The notes: a model not told the origin generated them from the letters alone. A stretch of 64,000 nt of DNA from Ornithobacterium rhinotracheale DSM 15997 (GCF_000265465.1 NC_018016.1:186001-250000); one strand, 5' to 3'; positions 52,134 to 61,567 are shown, numbered from the stretch's first letter. Made by a program: numbers and translations.

Positions 52134-53102
52134 TTACTTATTAAATCTCTCTATGATTTGCAAAGCTAATGCCAAAGCTTTTGTTCCGTCTTCTAATGTT
52201 ACAGGAATCGGCTCATCGTACATAATGGCTTTTGCAAAACTTTCTAATTCGTCCAAAATTGCATTATTGGCAGTGATTACGGGATATTCAAACCAAATTT
52301 TCTTTTGTTGTTTTTCGGCATTTTCAAGCACCATTGCAAATTCATCGGCATCGTTTCCAGATAAATCTTCCATGCGAATGATTTCTGATTTCTTCTCTAA
52401 AAAGTCTACTGAAATATAGGCATCTTTCTGGAAAATTCGCATTTTTCGCATATTTTTCATCGAAATTCGGCTAGTAGTAATATTGGCAACGCAGCCGTTT
52501 TCAAAAGCTAAACGAACATTGGCAATATCTGGCGTTTCGCTAATGACAGAAACACCGCTGCTGTGAATTTCCTTTACCTCCGATTTCACCATAGAAAGAA
52601 TTACATCTAAATCGTGAATCATTAAATCAAGAACCACAGGCACATCTGTCCCTCTTGGATTGAACTCCGCTAAACGGTGAGCTTCTATAAATAAAGGCGA
52701 GCTCAAACTACTTTGCACTGCTGTGAACGCAGGATTGAATCTCTCCACATGCCCTACTTGCCCTTTTACATTGTGTTTTTTAGCCAATTCGATGATTTCT
52801 CTCGCTTCTTCCTCGGTCTTAGCGATTGGCTTTTCCAAGAAGACATGTTTTCCTTTGCTTATAGCTTTTTTTGCCACTTCGTAATGCGACAAGGTAGGCG
52901 TCACAATGTCTAAAACCTCCACAGCATCGAGCAATTCATCTAAATCCGAAAAGTATTTATACCCAAATTTAGAGGCAACTTCTTCGCCATTATTTTCATC
53001 GGTATCATAAAAGCCCACAAGCTCATAAAGCGATGATTGTTGTAATAGTTTTAAATGTATTTTGCCTAAATGTCCTGCACCGGCAACACCTACTTTTAGC
53101 AT
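52134..53102 (-). CDS. Gfo/Idh/MocA-family oxidoreductase
   Basis: 322 residues. The Rossmann motif GVAGAGHLGKIH is at 5-16, then the EKPIAKTEEEA catalytic-Lys motif (about 93-103) and the C-terminal alpha/beta domain. NAD(P)-dependent dehydrogenase of a sugar or related compound; substrate unknown. It is cotranscribed with prmC. A weak promoter is probable in the 101-bp gap to pcm, but I could not identify a consensus core. Confidence 0.88.
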   Translation of the reverse strand: MLKVGVAGAGHLGKIHLKLLQQSSLYELVGFYDTDENNGEEVASKFGYKYFSDLDELLDAVEVLDIVTPTLSHYEVAKKAISKGKHVFLEKPIAKTEEEAREIIELAKKHNVKGQVGHVERFNPAFTAVQSSLSSPLFIEAHRLAEFNPRGTDVPVVLDLMIHDLDVILSMVKSEVKEIHSSGVSVISETPDIANVRLAFENGCVANITTSRISMKNMRKMRIFQKDAYISVDFLEKKSEIIRMEDLSGNDADEFAMVLENAEKQQKKIWFEYPVITANNAILDELESFAKAIMYDEPIPVTLEDGTKALALALQIIERFNK

Positions 53103-53203
53103 AATATTTTTGGTTTTAATTTAGGTCGATAAAATTAAATATAATTCGGTATATTTTTTAATTTTTCGGTGATTTTTTTCATTTTTGCAAAAAAATAGGG
53201 AGA

Positions 53204-53854
53204 TTGGAAGAGACTTTTAAACACAAGGGACTGAGAAAAAAATTGATTGATTTACTGAGAGCCAAAGGGATAAATGACGAATCGGTGCTCGATGCGATGA
53301 ATAAAATACCTAGACACTTGTTTATAGATTCTGCTTTTGAGGCGCATGCTTACGAAGATAAGGCGTTTCCTATCGCTGCGGGACAAACGATTTCTCACCC
53401 TTTCACGGTGGCTTTTCAATCATCGTTACTACAAATTCAGCCAGGCGACAAGATTTTGGAAGTAGGCACTGGGAGCGGGTACCAAACTTCGGTTTTAGTA
53501 GCCATGGGAGCCGAAGTCTATACCATTGAAAGACAGAAAACTTTGGTCGATTTTTCAAGAAATATTTTAAGCAAAATAGGTTTTAGTCCTAAATATCAAA
53601 CCTTTGGAGACGGATATAGAGGCATGCCTACTTTTGCTCCGTTTGATAAAATCATTGTAACAGCGGGAGCTCCTTTTTTACCTAAAAAATTACTTAGGCA
53701 ATTAAAGATTGGAGGCTTAGCGGTGATTCCTATCGGAGACAAACAGCAGAAAATGTACACTTTCTTGCGCGTGTCCGACAAGAAATTTGAACAAATGAGT
53801 TTTGGGGATTATCGATTTGTTCCTATGTTAGAAAAAAAGGATATAGCCGATTAA
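53204..53854 (+). CDS. pcm: Protein-L-isoaspartate O-methyltransferase
   Basis: 216 residues starting at TTG (53204). The in-frame stop at 53159-53161 and absence of any ATG or GTG between leave this TTG as the best start, with an AGGGAGA stretch just in front. The core motifs are PRHLFI, the AGQTISHPFTVAFQ stretch, LEVGTGSGYQTSVLV and IIVTAGAPFLPKKLLRQLKIGG. It repairs isoaspartyl damage in proteins. A terminator overlaps its last codons. Confidence 0.92.
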   Translation: MEETFKHKGLRKKLIDLLRAKGINDESVLDAMNKIPRHLFIDSAFEAHAYEDKAFPIAAGQTISHPFTVAFQSSLLQIQPGDKILEVGTGSGYQTSVLVAMGAEVYTIERQKTLVDFSRNILSKIGFSPKYQTFGDGYRGMPTFAPFDKIIVTAGAPFLPKKLLRQLKIGGLAVIPIGDKQQKMYTFLRVSDKKFEQMSFGDYRFVPMLEKKDIAD

Positions 53855-53875
53855 AGCTATATCCTTTCATTTTTT
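53836..53875. terminator. Terminator overlapping the pcm stop codon
   Basis: AAAGGATATAGC and GCTATATCCTTT form a 12-bp stem with an 8-base loop, and T7 follows. The left arm is coding and the TAA is in the loop. Confidence 0.8.
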
Positions 53876-53877
53876 TA

Positions 53878-54438
53878 TTAAGCTCTGATGACTTTTACTT
53901 GCCCGTCGATTCCGAGTTTTATGATTGAAGAACTCGTGAATTTAGGCACAAAATCTTTGGCTTCGGGCAAAATGTAATCTACTTTTTCTAAAATTTCGGG
54001 ATTGATTTGTGAAAAGGTTTCAGGTGCTGCTTCGCCCGAAATATTTACCGATGTTGAAATCAATGGCTCTCGCACCTTGCCTATGATTCTCTGCAAAACG
54101 GGATCTTTTACCATGCGAATTGCCACACTCCCATCGGGTGCCAAAACATATTTAGGCAAAGATAAAATCTTGTCGTAAACGATGCTCACGGGCTTTTCGC
54201 TCAAATCCATTAAATCCCAGGCCAGTTCTGGCACTTCTACCACTTGTTGCAATCGGGCAGGATTGTCCACCAAAAGGATAAAACTTTTGTTTTTAGGTCT
54301 TTGTTTAATCTCAAAAATTTTATCAATTGCGGCTTGATTCGAGACCAAACAGCTCAGCCCAAAAGTGGTATCGGTATGCGTTAAAATCACGCCTCCGTCT
54401 TGCAAAATCTCGGCAACTTTAGCTATATCTGTAGACAT
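53878..54438 (-). CDS. tsaC: L-threonylcarbamoyladenylate synthase (YrdC/TsaC)
   Basis: 186 residues. The K-x-R and S-x-N signatures of the family are IKQRPKNKSFILLV (about 44-57) and STSVNISGEA (about 128). It makes threonylcarbamoyl-AMP from threonine, bicarbonate and ATP for t6A. TsaD, which uses it, is encoded 5 kb upstream. It lacks the extra Sua5 domain. It lies 12 bases after dapD and is probably cotranscribed with it. Confidence 0.94.
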   Translation of the reverse strand: MSTDIAKVAEILQDGGVILTHTDTTFGLSCLVSNQAAIDKIFEIKQRPKNKSFILLVDNPARLQQVVEVPELAWDLMDLSEKPVSIVYDKILSLPKYVLAPDGSVAIRMVKDPVLQRIIGKVREPLISTSVNISGEAAPETFSQINPEILEKVDYILPEAKDFVPKFTSSSIIKLGIDGQVKVIRA

Positions 54439-54450
54439 TATTTCTTGATT

Positions 54451-55266
54451 TTATACGGCTACACCATTGTCTCTCAAGGCATCGTTAAGCGATGTCTTTT
54501 TGTCGGTAGATTCTTTTCTTTGCCCAATGATTAAGGCACAAGGCACTTGAAATTCTCCCGCAGCAAATTTTTTAGGCATCATTCCTGGAATCACCACAGA
54601 ACGCGGTGGCACATAGCCTCTCACTTCTTTTGGCTCAGCCCCCGTTACATCAATGATTTTGGTAGACGAAGTAAGCGTTACACCTGCACCAATCACTGCC
54701 TCTGCCCCAATGCGCACTCCTTCGACAATGATACATCTTGACCCAATGAAAGCATTATCTTCCACAATCACAGGTGCAGCTTGCAATGGCTCAAGTACAC
54801 CACCGATTCCTACTCCACCACTCAAGTGAACATTTTTACCGATTTGTGCACAGCTTCCCACAGTCGCCCAAGTGTCTACCATGGTTCCTGTTTGCACATG
54901 CGCCCCAATGTTTACATACGATGGCATCATTATCACTCCACTTTCTAGAAATGAGCCATGTCGAGCAATTGCATGAGGCACTACACGCACGCCTTTTTTG
55001 GCATAGTCTCTTTTTAAAGGAATTTTGTCATAAAACTCAAATGGTCCTACTTCGATAGTTTCCATTTGCTGAATTGGGAAATAAAGCACCACTCCTTTTT
55101 TCACCCATTCATTTACTTTCCAGTCGTCGCCATTTGGCTCAGCTACTCGCACACGCCCAGCGTCTAATTCATCTATAAGGTATCTTATGGCTTGTTGCGT
55201 TTCTTTTTCTTTAAGCAATTCTCGCTCTTCCCAAGCCTTTTCTATAATGTTCTGTAAATCGGTCAT
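54451..55266 (-). CDS. dapD: Tetrahydrodipicolinate N-succinyltransferase
   Basis: 271 residues. The left-handed beta-helix of hexapeptide repeats (PSYVNIGAHVQTGTMVDTWATVGSCAQIG, VIGAGVTLTSSTKI) is preceded by a helical N-terminal domain. It makes N-succinyl-2-amino-6-ketopimelate in the lysine/DAP pathway. The promoter core CAAATATA on plus (TATATTTG on minus, 55290-55297) is 23 bases upstream. DapF is also in this window. Confidence 0.96.
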   Translation of the reverse strand: MTDLQNIIEKAWEERELLKEKETQQAIRYLIDELDAGRVRVAEPNGDDWKVNEWVKKGVVLYFPIQQMETIEVGPFEFYDKIPLKRDYAKKGVRVVPHAIARHGSFLESGVIMMPSYVNIGAHVQTGTMVDTWATVGSCAQIGKNVHLSGGVGIGGVLEPLQAAPVIVEDNAFIGSRCIIVEGVRIGAEAVIGAGVTLTSSTKIIDVTGAEPKEVRGYVPPRSVVIPGMMPKKFAAGEFQVPCALIIGQRKESTDKKTSLNDALRDNGVAV

Positions 55267-55289
55267 ATTTCCTATTTTAATTTAAGCTA

Positions 55290-55297
55290 CAAATATA
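55290..55297 (-). promoter_or_regulatory. Promoter -7 element of dapD-tsaC
   Basis: Minus-strand TATATTTG is an exact TAnnTTTG match, 23 bases before the dapD ATG. Confidence 0.6.
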
Positions 55298-55320
55298 ATT
55301 AGTTTTTGATTAAATAATCT

Positions 55321-56496
55321 TTATTTATAAATCTTGTTTACAATTAAGGCTATTGCCCCGTCGCCCGTAACATTGCATGCTGTCCCAAAGCTATCCATAG
55401 CGATGTAAAGGGCAATCATCAATGCCACGGCTTCTTGGTTAAAGCCCATCATACTTTGCAAAATCCCAACGGCTGCCATGATGGCTCCTCCAGGCACGCC
55501 AGGAGCTGCAATCATCACAACTCCGAGCATAAAAATAAAATGTGCAAACATTTCGAAATTAAAAGGCATTCCCTGCATTAGCATAAGTGCCATGGTACAA
55601 GCCACGATTTTCATTGTGCTCCCCGCCAAATGTATGGTTGCACAAAGTGGCACCGTAAAACCTGCGACATCTTCGTCCACGCCATTCATACGAACTTGCT
55701 CTAGCGTTACGGGAATTGTGGCGGCAGAAGATTGGGTTCCCAGAGCTGTGAAATAAGCTGGCAACATAATGCCCAAGGCTTTGAATGGATTTTTCTTAGC
55801 AATTAGCCCCGCTATTATATACTGAATCAAAATTAAACCTATGTGCATTACGAAAATTACACCGATAATTTTTAAAAACACCGATAAAACCGAGGCTACT
55901 TTTCCGCTAAATGCCATTTGAGAAAATATGCCTAAAATGAAAATTGGCAATAATGGTATGATTACTTTTTCTATGACTTTGACTATGATTTCTTGAAAAT
56001 CTTTAAACACATTTCCCAAGGCTGATTCTCTCTTAAATGATAATCCTAAACCAATCATAAATGCCATGACCAATGCCGACATGATATTAAGCACAGGCGG
56101 GATTTGAATGGAAAAATACGGCAAAGCTTCTCGCACATTCTCTTCCACATGATTGATGTGGTAATCCTTTGCAAAGATTAATCTCGGGAAAATAGCATCG
56201 CTCACAAAATAAGTCATAAATCCAGAAAAAAATGTCGATGCATAGGCAATCAAAACAGTAATGATTAAAAGCTTGCCCGCGTTCTTTCCCAAATCCGAAA
56301 TTGCAGGAGCCACGAGTCCCAAAATAATTAAAGGAATAGAGAAGGTCAAAAACTCATCAAAAAGTGTGTTGAATGTTGCAAAAATTCTATTGAGCCATTC
56401 GGGGAAAAATAACCCCGAAACAATTCCTAAAACAATCCCTAAAAAGACCTTAAATAATAGATTTGAAAATATTTTGTGCATCATTTTTTTATACAT
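55321..56496 (-). CDS. Dicarboxylate/amino acid:cation symporter (DAACS family)
   Basis: 391 residues, about eight hydrophobic segments plus two re-entrant loops. The family's Ser-rich loop is ALGTQSSAATIPVTLEQ (about 253) and the C-terminal binding motif is DSFGTACNVTGDGAIALIVNK (about 370-390). It takes up a dicarboxylate, glutamate or a serine/threonine-like amino acid with Na+ or H+. Several in-frame Met codons occur at the N-terminus (56496, 56484, 56481), so the exact start is uncertain. Confidence 0.9.
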   Translation of the reverse strand: MYKKMMHKIFSNLLFKVFLGIVLGIVSGLFFPEWLNRIFATFNTLFDEFLTFSIPLIILGLVAPAISDLGKNAGKLLIITVLIAYASTFFSGFMTYFVSDAIFPRLIFAKDYHINHVEENVREALPYFSIQIPPVLNIMSALVMAFMIGLGLSFKRESALGNVFKDFQEIIVKVIEKVIIPLLPIFILGIFSQMAFSGKVASVLSVFLKIIGVIFVMHIGLILIQYIIAGLIAKKNPFKALGIMLPAYFTALGTQSSAATIPVTLEQVRMNGVDEDVAGFTVPLCATIHLAGSTMKIVACTMALMLMQGMPFNFEMFAHFIFMLGVVMIAAPGVPGGAIMAAVGILQSMMGFNQEAVALMIALYIAMDSFGTACNVTGDGAIALIVNKIYK

Positions 56497-56587
56497 TTTT
56501 TAATTTAAAGACTACTTTTCGCCAAATCTTTAAAACTACAATGACAAAAGTAGTGAAATTTTACTTTTTTATAATACTTAAATGCCT

Positions 56588-56595
56588 TACTTTTG
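56588..56595 (+). promoter_or_regulatory. Promoter -7 element of the second marC gene
   Basis: TACTTTTG fits TAnnTTTG, 20 bases before the ATG at 56616. This excludes a longer, 51-codon N-terminal extension. Confidence 0.65.
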
Positions 56596-56615
56596 CACCA
56601 AACCTATTGTGTAAT

Positions 56616-57233
56616 ATGACTGACTTATTAACCTTTTCAGTTGGTGCTTTTGTAAGCATCTCCACCTTGACCAACCCGATTACGAATGTACCGATTTTTC
56701 TTGGATTATTGGGCGACGAAGATGATGAAACACGCAAAAGAATTGCCAAAAAAGCATGTTTAATCGCTTTTTTCATTTTATCGTCTTTTGTACTTTTAGG
56801 AACATATATTTTTAGCATTTTTGACATCACAGTACCTTCCTTTAAAATCACTGGGGGGCTTCTTGTATTTTATGTAGGTTTTGAGATGTTGCTTTCTAAG
56901 AAATCTACCATCCGTAGCTCTGGGATTGAAAAGCCTGATGATGATGTGGCAATTTCTCCTCTGGCAATCCCTTTTGTTGCGGGACCTGGTGCCATTGTAG
57001 CCTCTATGAACTCCGTCTCAAACGCCAATTTTTTCCGCGTTTTGATTGTGGTTTTAATCATTGCCTTAATTATGGCGCTAAATTACTACGCCTTTAATTT
57101 CAGCAGACTTATTATCAAAAGATTAGGAAAAAACATCATCAATGTTTTGGGCAAAATCATGGGGCTTATCATCGCCATTATTGGTACAGATATGTTTATT
57201 CAAGGGATTAAGCTATCGTTTCATTTAGACTAA
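56616..57233 (+). CDS. MarC-family membrane protein (second copy)
   Basis: 205 residues from the ATG at 56616; the frame is open upstream to 56463 but the promoter and sequence support the shorter form. Six hydrophobic segments with TLTNPITNVPIFLGL (about 16-30) and ISPLAIPFVAGPGAIVASM (about 110) are the MarC motifs. It is only moderately similar to the copy at 42458. Function unknown. Confidence 0.9.
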   Translation: MTDLLTFSVGAFVSISTLTNPITNVPIFLGLLGDEDDETRKRIAKKACLIAFFILSSFVLLGTYIFSIFDITVPSFKITGGLLVFYVGFEMLLSKKSTIRSSGIEKPDDDVAISPLAIPFVAGPGAIVASMNSVSNANFFRVLIVVLIIALIMALNYYAFNFSRLIIKRLGKNIINVLGKIMGLIIAIIGTDMFIQGIKLSFHLD

Positions 57234-57255
57234 AATTTCTAAAAAACAAGACAGA

Positions 57256-57291
57256 AAAAAACGCTGAAAATATGAATTTTCAGCGTTTTTT
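57256..57291. terminator. Bidirectional terminator between marC and mltG
   Basis: AAAAAACGCTGAAAAT and its exact complement form a 16-bp stem with a 4-base loop, flanked by A- and T-runs. Confidence 0.9.
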
Positions 57292-57308
57292 CGTTTTTAT
57301 TAAACTCA

Positions 57309-58328
57309 TTATTTAATGTTATTTTCTTTTAGCCATTGGCGATATTTGGCTGCATTTTTTTGATGCTCTGCATAGCTATTGGTAAAATTATGATAGCCAG
57401 GTCTGTCTGGATCGGCACAGAAAAAGATGTAATCGTGTTTTTCTGGTTTCAAAACTGCATCTATCGCCGTGGTGTTTGGCAAGCAAATCGGTGCGGGTGG
57501 CAAGCCATAATTCAAATATGTATTATAGGCAGAAAGCGTTTTTAGATGTTTTTGATAAACGCGCTGCACCTTTTGCGTGAAACCATGTTGCAATTTATAA
57601 GCATACACCGAAGTAGGATCGGCTTCTAGTTTTTTGCCTTGTTTTAAACGATTGAGATAGGCTCCCGCCACACGCGCCTGCTCATCGGGTTTAGGCGATT
57701 CCATTTGCACGATAGAGGCTAGTGTGTAGACCTCGAGCTCCGTCATTCCAGAATTTTTGAGTTGTTGTTTTCTTTTGTCGTTCCAGAATTTGTCGTGTTC
57801 CTTCAGCATACGATCTACGAAATCCTTGCCCGATGTAATCCAAAAGAAATTATAAGTATCTGGAATAAAATAGATTTTGGCAGTTTCCATGTCTAAGCCA
57901 TTTTCCTTCACGCGCGGATTGTTTAAAATTGCCTCTACAATACTTGCAGAATCCGCCGTGATGCCTTTGGACGCATCTCTTGCCAAATGGAAAATCGTAG
58001 GCGAGTTAGGAATACGAATCTTTACTTCGGATTGCTTTCCGCTTTTTAAAACATTTACCAAGTCTTCATTGGACATCTCGGGGTTTAATTCATATCTACC
58101 CGCTTTGATATTCTTGTCATAATCTTGCGTGCGTGCATAGGCATCAAACTGATCGATGTTTTCCAAATGCGGCGCGATAGAATCTAGCACGCTTTGGTAG
58201 GTTGCATTTTCTGGTATATATAGAAAGGCTTTCTCCTTAACCAAAGATTTGGATTTATAAAAATATCCACAACTTTGAAACAAAAGAAAGAAAAATAAAA
58301 AACCTAAAAAATATGTTTTTTTCATCAT
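57309..58328 (-). CDS. mltG: Endolytic transglycosylase MltG
   Basis: 339 residues from the ATG at 58328; a TTG three codons upstream is not needed. A membrane anchor (about 5-20, ending LLFQSCGYF) may or may not be a lipobox. The YceG domain has LASIVQMESPKPDEQARVAGAYLNRL with the catalytic-type Glu in the MES triplet, and NYGLPPAPICLPNTTAIDAVLKP near the end. It terminates glycan-strand growth by cutting nascent peptidoglycan. It lies 9 bases after dapF, so two cell-wall genes are linked. Confidence 0.93.
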   Translation of the reverse strand: MMKKTYFLGFLFFFLLFQSCGYFYKSKSLVKEKAFLYIPENATYQSVLDSIAPHLENIDQFDAYARTQDYDKNIKAGRYELNPEMSNEDLVNVLKSGKQSEVKIRIPNSPTIFHLARDASKGITADSASIVEAILNNPRVKENGLDMETAKIYFIPDTYNFFWITSGKDFVDRMLKEHDKFWNDKRKQQLKNSGMTELEVYTLASIVQMESPKPDEQARVAGAYLNRLKQGKKLEADPTSVYAYKLQHGFTQKVQRVYQKHLKTLSAYNTYLNYGLPPAPICLPNTTAIDAVLKPEKHDYIFFCADPDRPGYHNFTNSYAEHQKNAAKYRQWLKENNIK

Positions 58329-58337
58329 TTTTTTCAA

Positions 58338-59111
58338 TTAAGTATAAATCTCTCCTTGAAACACTTGCTTGGCAGGTCCCGTTAAAAATACTTGCACAAA
58401 TTGCTCGCCTGAGGGTTCAAATTCCACAAAAAGAGTTCCGCCGAGGGTTTCAATCTCGATTTTCTTTTGGTCGGTTTTCTCGTTGGCAAAATAAGCAATT
58501 GCCGAAGCCGTAACGCCTGTTCCGCAAGAATAAGTTTCGTCCTCCACGCCACGCTCATAAGTTCTCACCTTTAATTTCTCGGGCGAAAGGATTTCAACAA
58601 AATTCACATTAGAGCCCTCTGGATACAATTCCGAATATCGAATTTTGGCACCTGCATTTTTCACATCTATTTCATCGGCTTTATCTACAAATTCCACATG
58701 GTGTGGCGAACCTGTATTTAAAAATGTATATTCTGGCTGAATTTTGACAGCTTCTACATCAATCATTTGCAAACGAATATTTTCCCCGATAAACTCCGCA
58801 GAATGCTTGCCATCGATGGCATTAAATTCCACCAAATTCCCATTTACTAAGCCTAAATCTTTCATAAACTGCGCAAAGCACCTGCCGCCGTTTCCACACA
58901 TAGTGCTCTCGTTTCCGTCTGAATTGAAATAGCGCATTTGGTACATATTATCTTTTTCAAACAAAGTAATCAAGCCATCTGCCCCCACTCCCATACGGCG
59001 TGTGCATAGACTTTCAATCGTTTTTTGATCATAATTAAAGGTAGCTTCTCGGTCGTCGATCATCACAAAATCATTGCCCGCTCCTTGATACTTATAAAAG
59101 TGTATTTTCAT
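58338..59111 (-). CDS. dapF: Diaminopimelate epimerase
   Basis: 257 residues starting at the ATG at 59111 (MKIHFYKYQGAGNDFVMID, the usual start). A longer frame to 59168 is rejected. Two catalytic Cys occur in MCGNGGRC and YSCGTGVTASAIAY. It epimerises LL-DAP to meso-DAP. It is the first gene of an operon with mltG. The 236-bp gap upstream is AT-rich, and I see no gene or strong structure in it. Confidence 0.96.
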   Translation of the reverse strand: MKIHFYKYQGAGNDFVMIDDREATFNYDQKTIESLCTRRMGVGADGLITLFEKDNMYQMRYFNSDGNESTMCGNGGRCFAQFMKDLGLVNGNLVEFNAIDGKHSAEFIGENIRLQMIDVEAVKIQPEYTFLNTGSPHHVEFVDKADEIDVKNAGAKIRYSELYPEGSNVNFVEILSPEKLKVRTYERGVEDETYSCGTGVTASAIAYFANEKTDQKKIEIETLGGTLFVEFEPSGEQFVQVFLTGPAKQVFQGEIYT

Positions 59112-59347
59112 GTGGCTAAGATAAATATTTAGTGCTTTATGCCTTTTATTTTTTAATTGATTTAACACATTCTCTGCAATAATGATTATCTCTAAGGCTT
59201 TAAAATTGAAAATAATCTGTTAAACCAAAGCTCTGAATTTAAACTATTCTAATCCGAGTTAAAGATTGTTAAACATTCAGTTTCAATAAAATTTGTGGTA
59301 CCAAATTTGATTTTAACACTCCACGAACAATAAAACTTTTATATACA

Positions 59348-60901
59348 ATGAAAAATATACTAACCTATGCCTTGGTAGGAGTCGTGAGTGCTGGTACTAC
59401 CTACGGATTGATTGAATACTCACAAAGCAACTTTAATTCAAACCAAATTATTACAACCTCTGCAAATGGTTCTGACAATAATAACGGACAGTTTGCAACT
59501 TATAGCTACACTTCTGGCGGAACGGTAATGCCAGATTTCACAAAAGCGGCAAACGAATCGGTGAATGCCGTGGTGAGTATCACCAACTTGCAAGATGCTA
59601 GCCAGCGTTCTAGCCAACAAGGAATAAATCCTTTTGACTTGTTTAATGATCCTTTCTTTGATCAATTCTTTGGTCCAAGAAATAAAAATCAAAGACAACC
59701 ACAAAGACAAAATCAATCAGACAATGAGCCAATTCCAGTAGGTGCTGGTTCTGGTGTAATTATTTCGTCTGACGGGTACATCGTAACCAATAACCATGTG
59801 GTGAAAGATGCTGCAAAATTGGAAGTAACATTAAATAATAAGCAATCTTATGTAGCTAAATTAATCGGAACAGACCCGAATACAGATTTGGCTTTATTAA
59901 AAATTGATGAAGATAATCTTCCTTTCTTATCTTTCTTTAACTCAGACGATTTGCAAGTAGGAGAATGGGTACTTGCTGTAGGAAACCCATTTGGTCTTAC
60001 CTCTACCGTGACTGCAGGTATCGTGAGTGCAAAAGGGCGTGGAATTGGAATTTTAAGTAAAAATAGCGACCACCCAATCGAATCATTTATCCAAACAGAT
60101 GCGGTGATTAACCGAGGAAACTCAGGTGGAGCACTTATCAACACCAATGGGCATTTGGTAGGAATCAACACAGCGATTTTCTCTGAAACTGGTTCGTATG
60201 CAGGATACGGATTTGCTATTCCATCGAACTTGGTGAAAAAAGTAATCAACGATATTAAAAACTATGGAATGGTTCAGCGTGGATATGTGGGAATCCAAGG
60301 ATTTGACCTTTCAGATGAAATGCGCGTAAAAGCTTATAACAAAGATAAAGGTACTAAATTAAGATCTGGAAGAGGTATCTATGTAACTGATGTTACACCA
60401 GATGGAGGTGCGCAGCAAGCAGGTATCAAAGTAGGAGATATCATCGTAAAAGTAGACGGACAGCCGATCAACACCTTCTCTACTCTATCTTTTGCCGTAG
60501 GTAGAAAAAGCCCAGGCGACAAAGTGAGCGTAGAGGTATTGAGAGATGGTAGCAACAAAACTTTTGATGTTATACTAAGAGATTTAAAAGGAAACGCAAA
60601 AATCCGTTCAAAACAAGATTTAAGCGTGTCTGAAAAATTAGGCGCAAGCTTTAAACCATTGACCGATAAACAAAAAATACAATATGGCATCAATAGCGGA
60701 GTGCTGGTAGAAAGCCTTCAGCCAAATAGCCAATTTGCAAAAATCGGAATCAACGAGGGATACATTATACTAAAAATCAATGGAAAAGAAGTAAACAGCG
60801 AAAAAGACATCAACAAAATTTTGAAAAACTTCAAAGGAAATGTTTCTGTAAATTTTGTCGATCGATATGGTAGAATTTATACGCAAGGTTTTTCAATGTA
60901 A
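59348..60901 (+). CDS. degP: DegP/HtrA-type serine protease
   Basis: 517 residues. The N-terminal signal or anchor (5-22) is followed by a Ser/Asn-rich linker and a Q-rich loop of about 15 residues (about 112-126). The trypsin-like domain holds the catalytic triad His150 (TNNHVVKDA), Asp180 (NTDLALLK) and Ser259 (RGNSGGAL). Two PDZ domains follow (about 320-400 and 425-515). It degrades or refolds misfolded envelope proteins. It is transcribed alone, with a terminator downstream. Confidence 0.95.
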   Translation: MKNILTYALVGVVSAGTTYGLIEYSQSNFNSNQIITTSANGSDNNNGQFATYSYTSGGTVMPDFTKAANESVNAVVSITNLQDASQRSSQQGINPFDLFNDPFFDQFFGPRNKNQRQPQRQNQSDNEPIPVGAGSGVIISSDGYIVTNNHVVKDAAKLEVTLNNKQSYVAKLIGTDPNTDLALLKIDEDNLPFLSFFNSDDLQVGEWVLAVGNPFGLTSTVTAGIVSAKGRGIGILSKNSDHPIESFIQTDAVINRGNSGGALINTNGHLVGINTAIFSETGSYAGYGFAIPSNLVKKVINDIKNYGMVQRGYVGIQGFDLSDEMRVKAYNKDKGTKLRSGRGIYVTDVTPDGGAQQAGIKVGDIIVKVDGQPINTFSTLSFAVGRKSPGDKVSVEVLRDGSNKTFDVILRDLKGNAKIRSKQDLSVSEKLGASFKPLTDKQKIQYGINSGVLVESLQPNSQFAKIGINEGYIILKINGKEVNSEKDINKILKNFKGNVSVNFVDRYGRIYTQGFSM

Positions 60902-60934
60902 TCTTGATTTAATAATTTTTAAAGTTAGAAAAGG

Positions 60935-60967
60935 AAAGCACTCAATCACGGATTGAGTGCTTTTTTT
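60935..60967 (+). terminator. Terminator of the degP gene
   Basis: AAAGCACTCAATC, a 3-base loop, GATTGAGTGC and T7 make a strong rho-independent terminator. Confidence 0.9.
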
Positions 60968-61011
60968 GTATTAATTCAGAAAATCAACACGCTACGGAAA
61001 ATAAAAAATTT

Positions 61012-61019
61012 TATATTTG
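61012..61019 (+). promoter_or_regulatory. Promoter -7 element of the small OMP gene
   Basis: TATATTTG, an exact TAnnTTTG match, is 48 bases before the ATG at 61067. Confidence 0.55.
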
Positions 61020-61066
61020 CACACATTTATAAATAAAACAGACCTGATTATCTGAAGGATTTATCT

Positions 61067-61567
61067 ATGAAAAAAATATATTTTTTAGGTATTTTTTGGT
61101 TTATTTCGTCTTGGCTTTCTGCCCAAGTGAAATACCAAGCGGTAACGCCTTACACAGTGTTTAATATAGGCTACACCTACCAGAATGCTAGCTTTTTAAA
61201 TGCTGGTGTAGATGAATATTTGGTAATGCCAAACAATTACATCATCGATCTTGGAGCGAGTGTGGACATGGGGATTTTGAGTAAAAAATTTACTGCAATT
61301 CCCAAAGTGAGTGTGGGCTACTTATTTAATGCCAAAAATAGTGTGATAGATCCGTATTCAAGCAATTTTAATTCTGCTTTTTATGTTGTAAGGGCTAATG
61401 TAACTCCTTGGAGCATAGAGCCAGAAGCAGGAATTACGGTTCTGAGTCTTTTGGAGCTTACGGCGGGTTATGGTTTTGAGTTCCGTGAGCATAAAGAGGC
61501 TTCGCTTGATGGATTAAAAATTGGTTTCAATGTAAAATTACCATTGTTGCTATTTTTTCATGATTAA
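61067..61567 (+). CDS. Small secreted or outer-membrane protein, unknown function
   Basis: 166 residues. The signal peptide (to about SAQ, 19) is followed by alternating beta strands with aromatic ends (AVTPYTVFNIGYTYQN, VVRANVTPWSIEPEAGI, LSLLELTAGYGFEF), ending in LLLFFHD. It looks like an eight-stranded barrel or half-barrel, but no family is recognisable. It lies between degP and secDF. Confidence 0.65.
   Translation: MKKIYFLGIFWFISSWLSAQVKYQAVTPYTVFNIGYTYQNASFLNAGVDEYLVMPNNYIIDLGASVDMGILSKKFTAIPKVSVGYLFNAKNSVIDPYSSNFNSAFYVVRANVTPWSIEPEAGITVLSLLELTAGYGFEFREHKEASLDGLKIGFNVKLPLLLFFHD

Noticed and set aside
56463-56615. 51-codon N-terminal extension of the second MarC protein
   Set aside because: A promoter core at 56588-56595 lies within it, and the MarC family begins at the ATG at 56616.
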